A stretch of 39,135 nucleotides of DNA from Candidatus Eiseniibacteriota bacterium (GTDB taxonomy: Bacteria; Eisenbacteria; RBG-16-71-46; CAIMUX01), in the NCBI GenBank assembly GCA_903844735.1, contig CAIMUX010000050.1, forward strand, positions 1 through 39,135, in the 5' to 3' direction. The position numbers and the translations under genes are program-made. The notes below the pieces were generated by a model. It saw nothing but the letters and a program-made list of their open reading frames with translations, made no database searches and was not told the origin of the DNA. Shown one piece after another: positions 25,910 through 33,168 of this stretch. Each line of letters begins with the position of its first letter. Position 1 is the stretch's first letter.

Positions 25910-26068
25910 GGGATCATCGTCGCCATCGACATCACGAACCCCGAGGATACCCGGATCTTCGCCGGTGTGGAGACGCCTCGCCTTGGCCGTGGGGTGGCCG
26001 TCTCGGGGGCCCACGACTGCGTCGTCGACACCGCGTTGCGGGTTGTGCGCTCGTTCTGCGCACCGTAG
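25910..26068 (+). pseudogene. fragment of an LVIVD-repeat protein
   Basis: Directly after livF, a frame without a start codon encodes about 52 residues beginning GIIVAIDITNPEDTRIF and continuing AGVETPRLGRGVAVSGAHDCVVDTALRVV to a TAG at 26066. This matches the pattern of LVIVD repeats (LxVVDvSdPsnPvlvgsydTPGyArGVAVSGnyayVAD), which occur in tandem in large exported beta-propeller-like proteins of FCB-type and related bacteria. The frame is closed by a stop just upstream inside livF and lacks any ribosome binding site, so this is a short gene relic. Recognition rests on pattern memory, not on a search. Confidence 0.5.
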
Positions 26069-26123
26069 CCGTGGTTTCGCTCACGCCATGGGAAACCAAC
26101 CACCACCATCAAGGGAGGACAGC

Positions 26124-27092
26124 ATGGACCGCGAATCGCAACCCATCCTCGTGACCGGCGCGAGCACCGGTATCGGGCGGCACCTCGCCGAACGTCTGGC
26201 CGATCTCGGCCACCCGGTCTTCGCCACCGCGCGCAAGCCGGCCGACCTGGAGAGCCTGGCGCGGATCCCGGGCGTCGAGCCCGTGCGGCTGGACGTGCGG
26301 AGCCCTGCCGACATCGACCGCGCGGTCCGGCAGGTCGAGGCCCGCGGCCGCGGCCTGTACGGCCTCGTCAACAACGCCGGACTGGGTGGCCTGGGGCTTC
26401 TCGCCACCTGGAGCGAGGAGGAACTGCTCGAGATCTTCGACGTCAACGCGCTCGCGCCGATCCGCGTGACCCGCGCCTTCCTGCCGTTGCTCGTCCGTTC
26501 CCAGGGACGGGTGGTCAACATCGGATCGCAGGGCGGTTCGATCTCCATGCGCTACTTCGGCCCGTACACGATGACGAAGCACGCGATCGAGGCTTTCACG
26601 GTGTCGCTGGCCGAGGAACTGGAGCCGTACGGCGTCGGCGTGAGCATCGTCCAACCCGGCGGCATCGTCTCGGCCATCGGCGAGAACTCGCTCTCCGGCA
26701 CGACGGGGCGGTTCCGGCGGGCGGGAGAGCCCTTCATCGATGAGGCCGCGGCGGTGCTCGCCAGCCTGGAGCCGCCGCCCGCCGATCCGGCGCCCGACCC
26801 CGCCGCCGCCGCGGCCTCCGACCCGGGCGCTGACCCTGCCGCCGACCCGCCCGAGTCGGAGACGAGCCGCAAGCCGTCGTCCCCGGAGATCGTGGCGGTG
26901 GCCGTCCTGGACGCGCTCTTCGCGGAGCGACCGCGGCGGCGGTACCTCGTGGGGACCCGCTGGGAGGGGCACCGGGTTCTCGCGGCGCTCATGGACCGAT
27001 TGCTCGACGCGAATGCCTGCCCTACGCTCGGCCACACGCTAGAGGAGTTGATCGACATGCTGCGGGAGCGGACCGCGAAGGAGGCCCCATGA
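26124..27092 (+). CDS. short-chain dehydrogenase/reductase
   Basis: NAD(P)-dependent oxidoreductase with a Rossmann fold, 322 residues from MDRESQPILVTGASTGIGRHLAERL. The cofactor motif TGASTGIG, LVNNAGLGG, and the catalytic Ser with YTMTK (Tyr-x-x-x-Lys) are all present. Between the core and the C-terminal helices there is a 35-residue insert rich in Pro, Ala and Asp (PPPADPAPDPAAAAASDPG), which is unusual for the classical family. A GGGAGG ribosome binding site lies at 26113. It overlaps the next gene by four bases (ATGA). The substrate is unknown. Confidence 0.9.
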   Translation: MDRESQPILVTGASTGIGRHLAERLADLGHPVFATARKPADLESLARIPGVEPVRLDVRSPADIDRAVRQVEARGRGLYGLVNNAGLGGLGLLATWSEEELLEIFDVNALAPIRVTRAFLPLLVRSQGRVVNIGSQGGSISMRYFGPYTMTKHAIEAFTVSLAEELEPYGVGVSIVQPGGIVSAIGENSLSGTTGRFRRAGEPFIDEAAAVLASLEPPPADPAPDPAAAAASDPGADPAADPPESETSRKPSSPEIVAVAVLDALFAERPRRRYLVGTRWEGHRVLAALMDRLLDANACPTLGHTLEELIDMLRERTAKEAP

Positions 27093-27667
27093 ACGCCACA
27101 CCACACGACGAAGTGACCATCGGATTCGGCCTGCCCTGGCTTACAGCCACGCTCGATAGCCTGGAGCAGATCGCCGTGCTCGTCCCGGAAGACAAGCTCG
27201 ACTGGCGCCTGGCCGACCCATCGGAGAAGTGGCACTTCAGCCTGGCCGAGATCGTCATGCACAGCGCCGACGCGCGGCGCATGTTCGCGCGCATGCTCAC
27301 CGCCTCCGAGAGCACCGACGGGTACTGGTCTACCGGCCCCGGGGATGACGGTGTCTGGCCGTTCAAGCCGTACGGGACGAAGCAAGCGATCCTCGACAGC
27401 CTGAAGGAGTCGCGGGCTGAGCTGCAGCCGTTCCTCGACCGGCCGATCTCCTCCATGTCGGAGACGACCGAGGGGACACGCAAGGCCTTCGAGCGCAACC
27501 TATCCCGGATGCGCGAGCGGAAGCTCGACACCGCCAACGACGAGAAGCGGGGCCCGGCCTCGGTGCTGCGGATCCTCATGGCGTGCGCGGTCCACGAGTC
27601 GGGGCACCGGAGTTCGCTGCAGACGCTCCTGCGGATGCATGGGATCAACCTGGGGGCGGGGGAGTAG
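27089..27667 (+). CDS. DinB-family (DinB/YfiT-like) putative metal-dependent protein
   Basis: Four-helix-bundle protein of 192 residues. KWHFSLAEIVMHSADARRMFARML contains the first His ligand, and CAVHESGHRSSLQTLLRMHG near the C-terminus supplies the other two in the HExxHR-type pattern of DinB/YfiT proteins. Members include thiol transferases and uncharacterised damage-inducible proteins. The start overlaps the stop of the short-chain dehydrogenase gene by four bases, so the two are translated together and may act in one detoxification or modification route; that is inference. Confidence 0.82.
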   Translation: MNATPHDEVTIGFGLPWLTATLDSLEQIAVLVPEDKLDWRLADPSEKWHFSLAEIVMHSADARRMFARMLTASESTDGYWSTGPGDDGVWPFKPYGTKQAILDSLKESRAELQPFLDRPISSMSETTEGTRKAFERNLSRMRERKLDTANDEKRGPASVLRILMACAVHESGHRSSLQTLLRMHGINLGAGE

Positions 27668-27754
27668 GGGGCGAAACGGCGGGGCATCCGTTGGTCCGCA
27701 ACTGTTCCATCGTCGATGGCCTTCACCCGATGCCCTTCGGGACGACCATTTCGA

Positions 27755-27793
27755 AGCGAAGGGGCCCACCTCCCCACGGAGGCGGGCTTCGCT
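27755..27793. terminator. long imperfect hairpin downstream of the DinB-like gene
   Basis: AGCGAAG at 27755 pairs with CTTCGCT ending at 27793, and the inner CCC-A-CCTCC pairs with GGAGG-C-GGG around a CCAC loop, with a three-G bulge and one mismatch. The 16-bp stem lies 88 bases after the gene. There is no U run, so it could be a weak terminator, an mRNA 3'-end stabiliser or a decayed palindrome. Confidence 0.4.
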
Positions 27794-27826
27794 GCTGATC
27801 AATCGGGCCATCCCGATCCTGGTGGC

Positions 27827-28042
27827 CTACCTGTAGCTGCTCTTGGTCCTGCCCCAGGTGGAGATTTCCGTCGGGGCCGGGATGCACTCGATCTGGCTGC
27901 AATTCTGATTAGCGTAGAAGATCCCGTGCGCGGCATCGCAATCCACCCGGGTCAGCATCTGGCAGTCACCCGAGAAAAGGCAGCAGGCGAACTGCGGATC
28001 TCCGGCGCAGGTGACGGTGAACAGGCGAAAGGCGAACGTCAT
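27827..28042 (-). pseudogene. C-terminal fragment of a Cys-rich secreted protein
   Basis: On the minus strand, about 70 residues from MTFAFRLFTVTCAGDP run through FACCLFSGDCQMLTRVDC, then DAAHGIFYANQNCSQIECIP, to a terminal PTEISTWGRTKSSYR and stop. The pattern ACCL..G.CQ.LT...C.A..G.Y...NC....C is a known Cys-rich module of exported proteins in uncultured FCB-type bacteria, and a C-terminus of the type STWGRxKxxYR is recurrent after it. The upstream frame is Arg-rich and unconvincing, with no start or ribosome binding site, so only the 3' end of a larger gene remains. No function can be assigned. Confidence 0.5.
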
Positions 28043-28089
28043 CGAGTTCGCGTCCCGGCGCTCGGATCCGTGTAACCGCAACGACATGA

Positions 28090-28413
28090 GCCGGCGCCGC
28101 GACCGAGTACGAGCGCAAGATCCGCGATCTCGGCCCACGCTACACCCTGCGCGTGGTGCTGCGGCCCCTGGCCGCCATCCGTCTCTCCATGCCCGTGGTG
28201 CTCAACGCCGATCTTTTCCAGTGGCGGACCGCGGAACGCGTCATGCCGGTGATCTGGAATCCCCTGCTGCAGTCGTGCGAGGAGCTTGCCTGCGATGCCT
28301 GCGGCGCGGGCGGATTTGAGTTCAGCCTGGAGGTCGGCGGACGCGAGGAGGCGCCGGACCGGGGCATGTCGTTGCGGTGCGGAGACTGCGGGGCGACGGC
28401 GGACACGCGATGA
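28090..28413 (+). pseudogene. 5'-truncated gene with zinc-ribbon-like end
   Basis: A frame opening right after a TGA at 28087 encodes 107 residues (YERKIRDLGPRYTLRVVLRP, then DLFQWRTAERVMPVIWNPLL). It ends with CEELACDACGAGGFEF and LRCGDC, two CxxC pairs that could bind zinc. The amino-acid mix and lack of frame breaks look coding, but no start codon exists until a GTG at 28153 without a ribosome binding site. It is probably the tail of a larger protein whose 5' part was lost. I do not recognise the family. Confidence 0.45.
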
Positions 28414-28535
28414 CGGCCGAACATCACGGCACGGCGGTGCTGTCGCGCAAGTTGATGGGCCGCTCGCAGACCGGCGGTCGTGGCGCCGACGTGTTCCTCG
28501 CCGACGAAGGCGGCGAATACATCGGCCGCGGCTGA
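28410..28535 (+). CDS. hypothetical 41-residue ORF
   Basis: Begins with an ATG overlapping the previous stop (ATGA) and reads MTAEHHGTAVLSRKLMGRSQ, then TGGRGADVFLADEGGEYIGRG. The 4-base overlap suggests it was coupled to the truncated gene before it. The product is too short to place in a family and could equally be a relic. Confidence 0.3.
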   Translation: MTAEHHGTAVLSRKLMGRSQTGGRGADVFLADEGGEYIGRG

Positions 28536-28556
28536 CGGCAAACAAGGAGGAATTCC

Positions 28557-28616
28557 GTGAAATCCCGGGCCATTCGCCCATCTGCTCGCAGGTCGGCCCC
28601 TCGTGCTCTGTTGTGA
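28557..28616 (+). CDS. possible 19-residue leader peptide with strong ribosome binding site
   Basis: A near-perfect AAGGAGG (28544-28550) lies six bases before a GTG that opens a 19-codon frame (MKSRAIRPSARRSAPRALL) ending at TGA. Seven of the 19 residues are basic or Ser/Arg pairs, like the start of a signal peptide. It may be the surviving 5' end of a broken secreted-protein gene or a leader ahead of the histidine kinase, whose start is 164 bases on. Confidence 0.3.
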   Translation: MKSRAIRPSARRSAPRALL

Positions 28617-28779
28617 CTGCGTACATTGTGGGCTACTCGGATGGGTCGTCGCCGCTTTACCGGGCGGTGCTTCCGGGGACAGCGACGACCACCACGATCG
28701 ACAGCTTCCGGCGTCCCGGGACTTGCGGATGGCGCGGCCGGCATCTCCGTGGCGTAGAATTCCTGCGGAGGACCACCCC

Positions 28780-30642
28780 GTGTTGAACCGACGCACGATT
28801 CTGCTCATCCTGACTCTCACCGCAGCCGGCGCGCTCCTCGCCTGGGCCACCGCACGCGACCTGCGCTCGAGCACAGAGCAGGCCGAACGCCTTATGGTCT
28901 GGCAGGCGCGGTCCGTCGCGGATCTGATCACCGAGAGCGCGGGCCACGGTCTCGTCGCCTGGCGCAACTGGGAAGACGAGGTGTTCGCCCGCCTGGTCGA
29001 CAACGCGCGCTGGATCGCCGCCCGGGATTCGGTGCGCCATTTGACCGACACCGAGTTGCGCGTGCTCGCGGGCGACCACGGACTCGGCCGGATCAACATC
29101 ATCGACGCGGAGGGACGCCGGACCGCGACAAGCTGGACTCGCCCGAGCAGCATCGGCGGGACTTGGTCGCCCGAGTCCCGCCCGGGTCCGCGCGGGGTGC
29201 ATGCCCCGGTCCTGAAGAAAGGCGAGCGGGTCCAGCGTATCGGCTTCCGCGAAGGGCGGGGTGTACCGGGGGCGCGCTACGCCGTGGCGGTCGCCCGCGC
29301 GGGCGGCGGCGCGATCGTCGTGAACGTCTTCGCCGAATCGTTGCGGATCGCGCAGGACGAGATCAGCCCCGGCCATCTCTTCCGGGCCATGGGCGAAGCG
29401 CATGGGATCCGTTACCTCGTCATCCAGGACACGAGCGGTGTGCTGGCCGCTTCGGCGGACAGCGGCGCCTGGAGTACGGCGGAGGACGACCCGGAGGTTG
29501 CCCGGCTGCTCTCGCCGGCCGCGCAGGGAGATGTCACCGCAACGCCGGGGCGCGCGGAACCACTCGTGACCCGCGAGATCGACACCGCGTTCGGTCGTGT
29601 CTTCGAGGTGCTGTGCCCCGCCCACCTACCCAGCGCCGGACCCGCCGTTCTGCGGGTCGGGCTTTCCCCGGAGCCGCTGGACCGGGCGCAAGCGGCGTTC
29701 CGCCGGCGCGCCCTGACCCGCGCGGGTGTCTTTCTCCTCGCCCTCGGACTCGGCGCCGGGTTGCTCCTCGCCTGGCAACGCCATGCCCTGCTCGACCGGG
29801 AAATCGCCCGCGTTCGCGCGAAACTGGAAGCGAACGAACGTGAGGCGCGCCGCCGGGACAAGCTTGTGGCAATGGGGTCGCTCGCCTCGGGCGTCGCGCA
29901 CGAGATCCGCAATCCGCTGAACACGATCCAACTGACTGCGCAGCAGATGGCCCGCGAGCCTGCCGTGGGAGAGGAGCTGCGCGCGCAGGCGCGCGACATT
30001 CATGCCGAGGGGGCTAGGATCGAGGCGATTGTGCAGCAATTTCTCTCCTTCGCGCGGCCGCGCCCTCCGCGGCTCGAGCGGATGGATGTGGGCAGCGTGG
30101 TCGCCGAGGTCGCCCGCACGGAAGAGCCCGCCTTCGCCGCGGCCGGGGTCACGCTGCGCCTCAAATCCGAGCCGGTCGATGCGGAATTGGACGCCGAGTA
30201 CCTGCGGCAGATCCTTCACAATCTGGTGCGCAACGCGCGCGAGGCGTTCGCCGGACGGACCGGCGACTCCGTCGCGCTCACGGTCCGCCGCCGCCGAGGG
30301 GACGTTGAGATCCGCGTCGAAGACGACGGCCCCGGGATCCCCGCGGCGCTGCGCGACCGGGTGTTCGACCTCTATTTCACGACCAAGCCATCGGGTACCG
30401 GTTTAGGGTTGGCTCTCGCCGCCCAGGCGGCCGCGTCAATGGGCGGGACGCTACGGCTCGACCACGAGCGCGCGCAGGGGACGGCTTTCGTGCTGTCGTT
30501 CCCACGCCATCCCGCGCCGGGAGCAGACGGCAAGCCGGTCGCAGACGCCGAGCCGGTCGCAGACGCCGAGCCGGTCGCAGACGGCGCGAGCGCTGCGACG
30601 GGCGCGGAACAGGTTGCAGGCCGGAAGGGAGATCGGGAATGA
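28780..30642 (+). CDS. membrane sensor histidine kinase (NtrB-like)
   Basis: 620-residue sensor starting at GTG, with GGAGG eight bases upstream. A transmembrane helix (about 6-24) is followed by a periplasmic sensor region of about 285 residues and a second helix (about 311-333, AGVFLLALGLGAGLLLAW). The dimerisation domain has phospho-acceptor His374 in LASGVAHEIRNPLNTIQLTAQQM. The ATPase domain has HNLVRNAREA, VEDDGPGIP and GTGLGLALAAQAAASMGG. The sensor region has no domain I can name. The C-terminus carries three 18-bp repeats (GAGCCGGTCGCAGACGCC, 30535-30586) encoding EPVADA. It overlaps the regulator gene by four bases. Confidence 0.92.
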   Translation: MLNRRTILLILTLTAAGALLAWATARDLRSSTEQAERLMVWQARSVADLITESAGHGLVAWRNWEDEVFARLVDNARWIAARDSVRHLTDTELRVLAGDHGLGRINIIDAEGRRTATSWTRPSSIGGTWSPESRPGPRGVHAPVLKKGERVQRIGFREGRGVPGARYAVAVARAGGGAIVVNVFAESLRIAQDEISPGHLFRAMGEAHGIRYLVIQDTSGVLAASADSGAWSTAEDDPEVARLLSPAAQGDVTATPGRAEPLVTREIDTAFGRVFEVLCPAHLPSAGPAVLRVGLSPEPLDRAQAAFRRRALTRAGVFLLALGLGAGLLLAWQRHALLDREIARVRAKLEANEREARRRDKLVAMGSLASGVAHEIRNPLNTIQLTAQQMAREPAVGEELRAQARDIHAEGARIEAIVQQFLSFARPRPPRLERMDVGSVVAEVARTEEPAFAAAGVTLRLKSEPVDAELDAEYLRQILHNLVRNAREAFAGRTGDSVALTVRRRRGDVEIRVEDDGPGIPAALRDRVFDLYFTTKPSGTGLGLALAAQAAASMGGTLRLDHERAQGTAFVLSFPRHPAPGADGKPVADAEPVADAEPVADGASAATGAEQVAGRKGDRE

Positions 30643-32075
30643 GCGAGCGAGCACTTTCCGGGACGATCGTGGTCGCCGATGACGAGGCCCGGCAGCGAGA
30701 GGCGCTCGCGCGGGCGCTACGCGCGTCCGGACACACCGTCGTCACCGCGGGGGGCGGCGCCGAGGCGGTCGCCGCGGTCCGCGCGCACGCGGTCGACCTC
30801 GTCCTCACCGATCTGCGGATGCCCGACCTGTCAGGACTCGAGGTCGTCCGGCAGGCGAAGGAGATCCAGCCCGAGGTCGCGGTGGTCGTCCTTACGGCCT
30901 TCGGCTCGGTCGGCGATGCCGTCGCGGCGATGAAGGCCGGCGCCGAGGACTACCTCACCAAACCGGTCGATCTCGACGAGCTCGACGTCGTGGTGGCCAG
31001 GATCCTCGAGCGGAGCGCACTGGTTCGCGAGAACCGCATCCTGCGCCGCCGCCTGGATGAAGCGCACGCCGGGTTCCGTCTGCTCGGCCGGGCGGCCGCC
31101 TTGCAGGAGGTCCTCGCGCGCGCCTCTCGCGCCGCCGAGACGGACGCCGTGGTCCTCATTCGCGGAGAGAGCGGCACAGGCAAGGAGCTGCTCGCCCGCT
31201 CAATCCATGCGCTCGGACGCCGCGCCGAGGGTCCGTTCGTAGCCGTGAACTGCGCCGCACTTCCCGAGACGCTGCTCGAGAGCGAGCTCTTCGGTCACGA
31301 GAAAGGCGCCTTCACCGGAGCCGACACGCGCCGCGCCGGCCGGGTCGAACGCGCTCGCGGCGGGACGCTCTTCCTTGACGAAATCGGCGACATCGCTCCG
31401 TTGGTGCAGATCAAGCTCCTGCGCTTTCTCCAGGACCGTGAGTTCAGCCGGCTCGGCAGCGACGAGACGCTGCGCGCGGACGTTCGCGTGATTGCCGCCA
31501 CCCATCGCGACTTGGAGGAGATGATCGCGTCGGGGAGCTTCCGTGAGGATCTCTACTACCGGCTCAACGTGATCAGCCTGCGTCTGCCGCCGCTGCGCGA
31601 ACGGCGCGAGGATATCCCCGAGCTGGCCGAGCACTTTCTCGGCCTCTTCGCCCGCCGCTACGACCGGCCGCGGTCCCGCCTCTCGCACGAGGCGATGGAT
31701 GCGCTGCTCAAGCACCCGTTCCCCGGCAACGTCCGCGAGCTGGAGAACATCCTCGAACAGGCTGTCGTGCTCGCGCGCGGCGACGTCATCACGCGAGCGG
31801 ATCTCCCGGCCACGCTGCGAAGCGCCCCCTCGTCGAGCGCGCCTGCCGGGGCTGCCGCCTCTGCCGCCCCTGCCGCCCCTGCCGCGCCTGCCGCAGCGCT
31901 CAGTCCGGAAGGGATCCACGGTAATCTCGGGGAGCTCTTGGAGGAGATCGAAAAGCGCGTCGTCCTCGACACCCTTCGTCGCTACGAGGGGAACCAGAGC
32001 AGCGCGGCGCGGCACCTCGGTCTCACGGAAAGCGGGCTGCGCTACAAGCTCAAGAAGTGGCAAGACGGAGCCTGA
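30639..32075 (+). CDS. sigma-54-dependent NtrC-family response regulator
   Basis: 478-residue activator. The receiver domain has Asp58 (LTDLRMPDLSG), Thr86 and Lys108 (YLTKPVD). The AAA+ domain has Walker A GESGTGKE (176-183), the sigma-54-contacting GAFTGA loop (223-228), Walker B GGTLFLDEIGD and the arginine-finger region. A Pro/Ala-rich linker with small repeats precedes the Fis-type helix-turn-helix (GNQSSAARHLGLTESGLRYKLKKW). All catalytic residues are intact. It is translationally coupled to the kinase (ATGA). A sigma-54 promoter 235 bases downstream suggests its target is the adjacent exported-protein gene. Confidence 0.95.
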   Translation: MSERALSGTIVVADDEARQREALARALRASGHTVVTAGGGAEAVAAVRAHAVDLVLTDLRMPDLSGLEVVRQAKEIQPEVAVVVLTAFGSVGDAVAAMKAGAEDYLTKPVDLDELDVVVARILERSALVRENRILRRRLDEAHAGFRLLGRAAALQEVLARASRAAETDAVVLIRGESGTGKELLARSIHALGRRAEGPFVAVNCAALPETLLESELFGHEKGAFTGADTRRAGRVERARGGTLFLDEIGDIAPLVQIKLLRFLQDREFSRLGSDETLRADVRVIAATHRDLEEMIASGSFREDLYYRLNVISLRLPPLRERREDIPELAEHFLGLFARRYDRPRSRLSHEAMDALLKHPFPGNVRELENILEQAVVLARGDVITRADLPATLRSAPSSSAPAGAAASAAPAAPAAPAAALSPEGIHGNLGELLEEIEKRVVLDTLRRYEGNQSSAARHLGLTESGLRYKLKKWQDGA

Positions 32076-32131
32076 CGGCTTCGCCGTTCGGTCCGGTTCT
32101 CGCAGCGTTTCGCGAGCGCTCCACGATCGGG

Positions 32132-32185
32132 TTCGCAGAGATCTGCGAATCTCGCGCCCGCGCCTCAGCAGGGCAAGGGCGCGAG
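32132..32185. promoter_or_regulatory. inverted repeats upstream of the sigma-54 promoter
   Basis: The 372-base gap 32076-32447 holds regulatory DNA. TTCGCAG-AGAT-CTGCGAA (32132-32149) is a perfect 7-bp-arm palindrome centred about 197 bases before the predicted start site, a good place for an NtrC-type enhancer. CTCGCGCCC and GGGCGCGAG (32151-32159 and 32177-32185) form a 9-bp-arm repeat right after it, and a small ACGGC-TTC-GCCGT hairpin overlaps the regulator stop (32075-32087). Either palindrome could instead end the kinase-regulator transcript. Confidence 0.4.
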
Positions 32186-32309
32186 ACGACCCTGCGCCCC
32201 ACGCACTTTCACCCCCATAGGCAGCAACCCTCGTGATCACAGCACAATCGGCAGCCGCGCTTCTCGTTCCAGCATGCTCCGCCACGACCGGCGGCCCATG
32301 GGACGCGGT

Positions 32310-32326
32310 TGGCACGATCGATGCAC
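32310..32326 (+). promoter_or_regulatory. sigma-54 (-24/-12) promoter
   Basis: TTGGCACGATCGATGCA matches the sigma-54 consensus YTGGCACGRNNNTTGCW at all but one position, with the invariant GG (32312-32313) and GC (32324-32325) separated by exactly ten bases. Transcription would start near 32337, 111 bases before the exported-protein gene. It lies just downstream of an NtrC-class activator that has the GAFTGA loop. Confidence 0.8.
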
Positions 32327-32447
32327 CAACCTGATCACGGGCCGCACGGACGGCTCACATGACGAGGGGCGAGGGGCCGAAAGAACCAAATCGGATCGGT
32401 CGACCGGAGCGCCCCCCAGTAGGTCCAGCAACCACGGAGGTGTTTCC

Positions 32448-33005
32448 ATGAAGCGCACGGCAGTCCTTTTCGCGATCGCACTGATGATCTTCAACACCGG
32501 GTCGGCATGGGCGGGCAACGGTAATGGCAGCGCCAACGGCACCGGCAACGTCAACGGCAGCGACAACGGTCACGGTTCCAGGGTCGGCGGCTTCATCGAC
32601 GAGAACGGAGATGGGTTCAACGATCTCGCGCCCGACGCTGACGGCGACGGCATCCCGAACGGTCTCGATCCCGACTACCAGCGGCCGCAGGATGGGAGCG
32701 GACGTGGCGCCGGCAACGGCGATGGCACCTGCTTGAACGGCAAGACCGGCAACAGCAAGGGGCCCGGCGTCAACAACGGCTCCGGCAAGGGCGACGGCAC
32801 CTGCTTGTACGGCAAGACCGGCAGCGGCGCGGGGCGCGGCTTCAACAATGGCTCCGGCAACGGCACCTGCCCGTACGGCCAGACCGGCAACGGCCCCGGC
32901 ACCGGTCAGGGGACCTGCCCTCAGTCGCCCGGTGGTGGACAGTTCGGTTCCGGGACCTGCGACGGCACCGGCCCGCACGGCTCCACCGGCCGCACGCGGC
33001 GCTAG
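32448..33005 (+). CDS. exported Gly/Asn-rich protein with Ca-binding-type loops and Cys repeats
   Basis: 185 residues with a clear signal peptide (1-22, cleavage after SAWA). Then comes an Asn/Gly-rich stretch (23-43), and then two acidic loops DENGDGFNDL and DADGDGIPNGLDPD like those of dockerin or thrombospondin type 3 repeats, which bind calcium. Residues 91-138 are two nearly identical 24-residue repeats (GDGTCLYGKTGSGAGRG-type), followed by three decaying copies; each keeps GTC, giving five cysteines (95, 119, 141, 157, 171). GGAGG lies eight bases before the ATG. Similar FVDENGDG-type small exported proteins exist in other phyla without known function. Confidence 0.8.
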   Translation: MKRTAVLFAIALMIFNTGSAWAGNGNGSANGTGNVNGSDNGHGSRVGGFIDENGDGFNDLAPDADGDGIPNGLDPDYQRPQDGSGRGAGNGDGTCLNGKTGNSKGPGVNNGSGKGDGTCLYGKTGSGAGRGFNNGSGNGTCPYGQTGNGPGTGQGTCPQSPGGGQFGSGTCDGTGPHGSTGRTRR

Positions 33006-33008
33006 TCG

Positions 33009-33037
33009 ACGTCGCGCCGGCCACCCCGGCGCGACGT
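33009..33037 (+). terminator. 12-bp perfect hairpin between exported protein and barrel genes
   Basis: ACGTCGCGCCGG and CCGGCGCGACGT form a perfect stem around CCACC, four bases after the stop codon. No U run follows, so it is more likely an mRNA-stabilising or attenuating structure than a full intrinsic terminator; the next gene starts 132 bases later. A TGAGGCCGGCG direct repeat follows. Confidence 0.6.
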
Positions 33038-33168
33038 GAGGCCGGCGACATGAGGCCGGCGGCGGGAGAACGGGCGGCGAGGGAACGCAGAGACCCCTGC
33101 CGCCCGGCCGCGTCACCCCGAAACCGAGGCGAATCCGAGCAAAACGATTCCGAACCGGGAGGTCAGCG

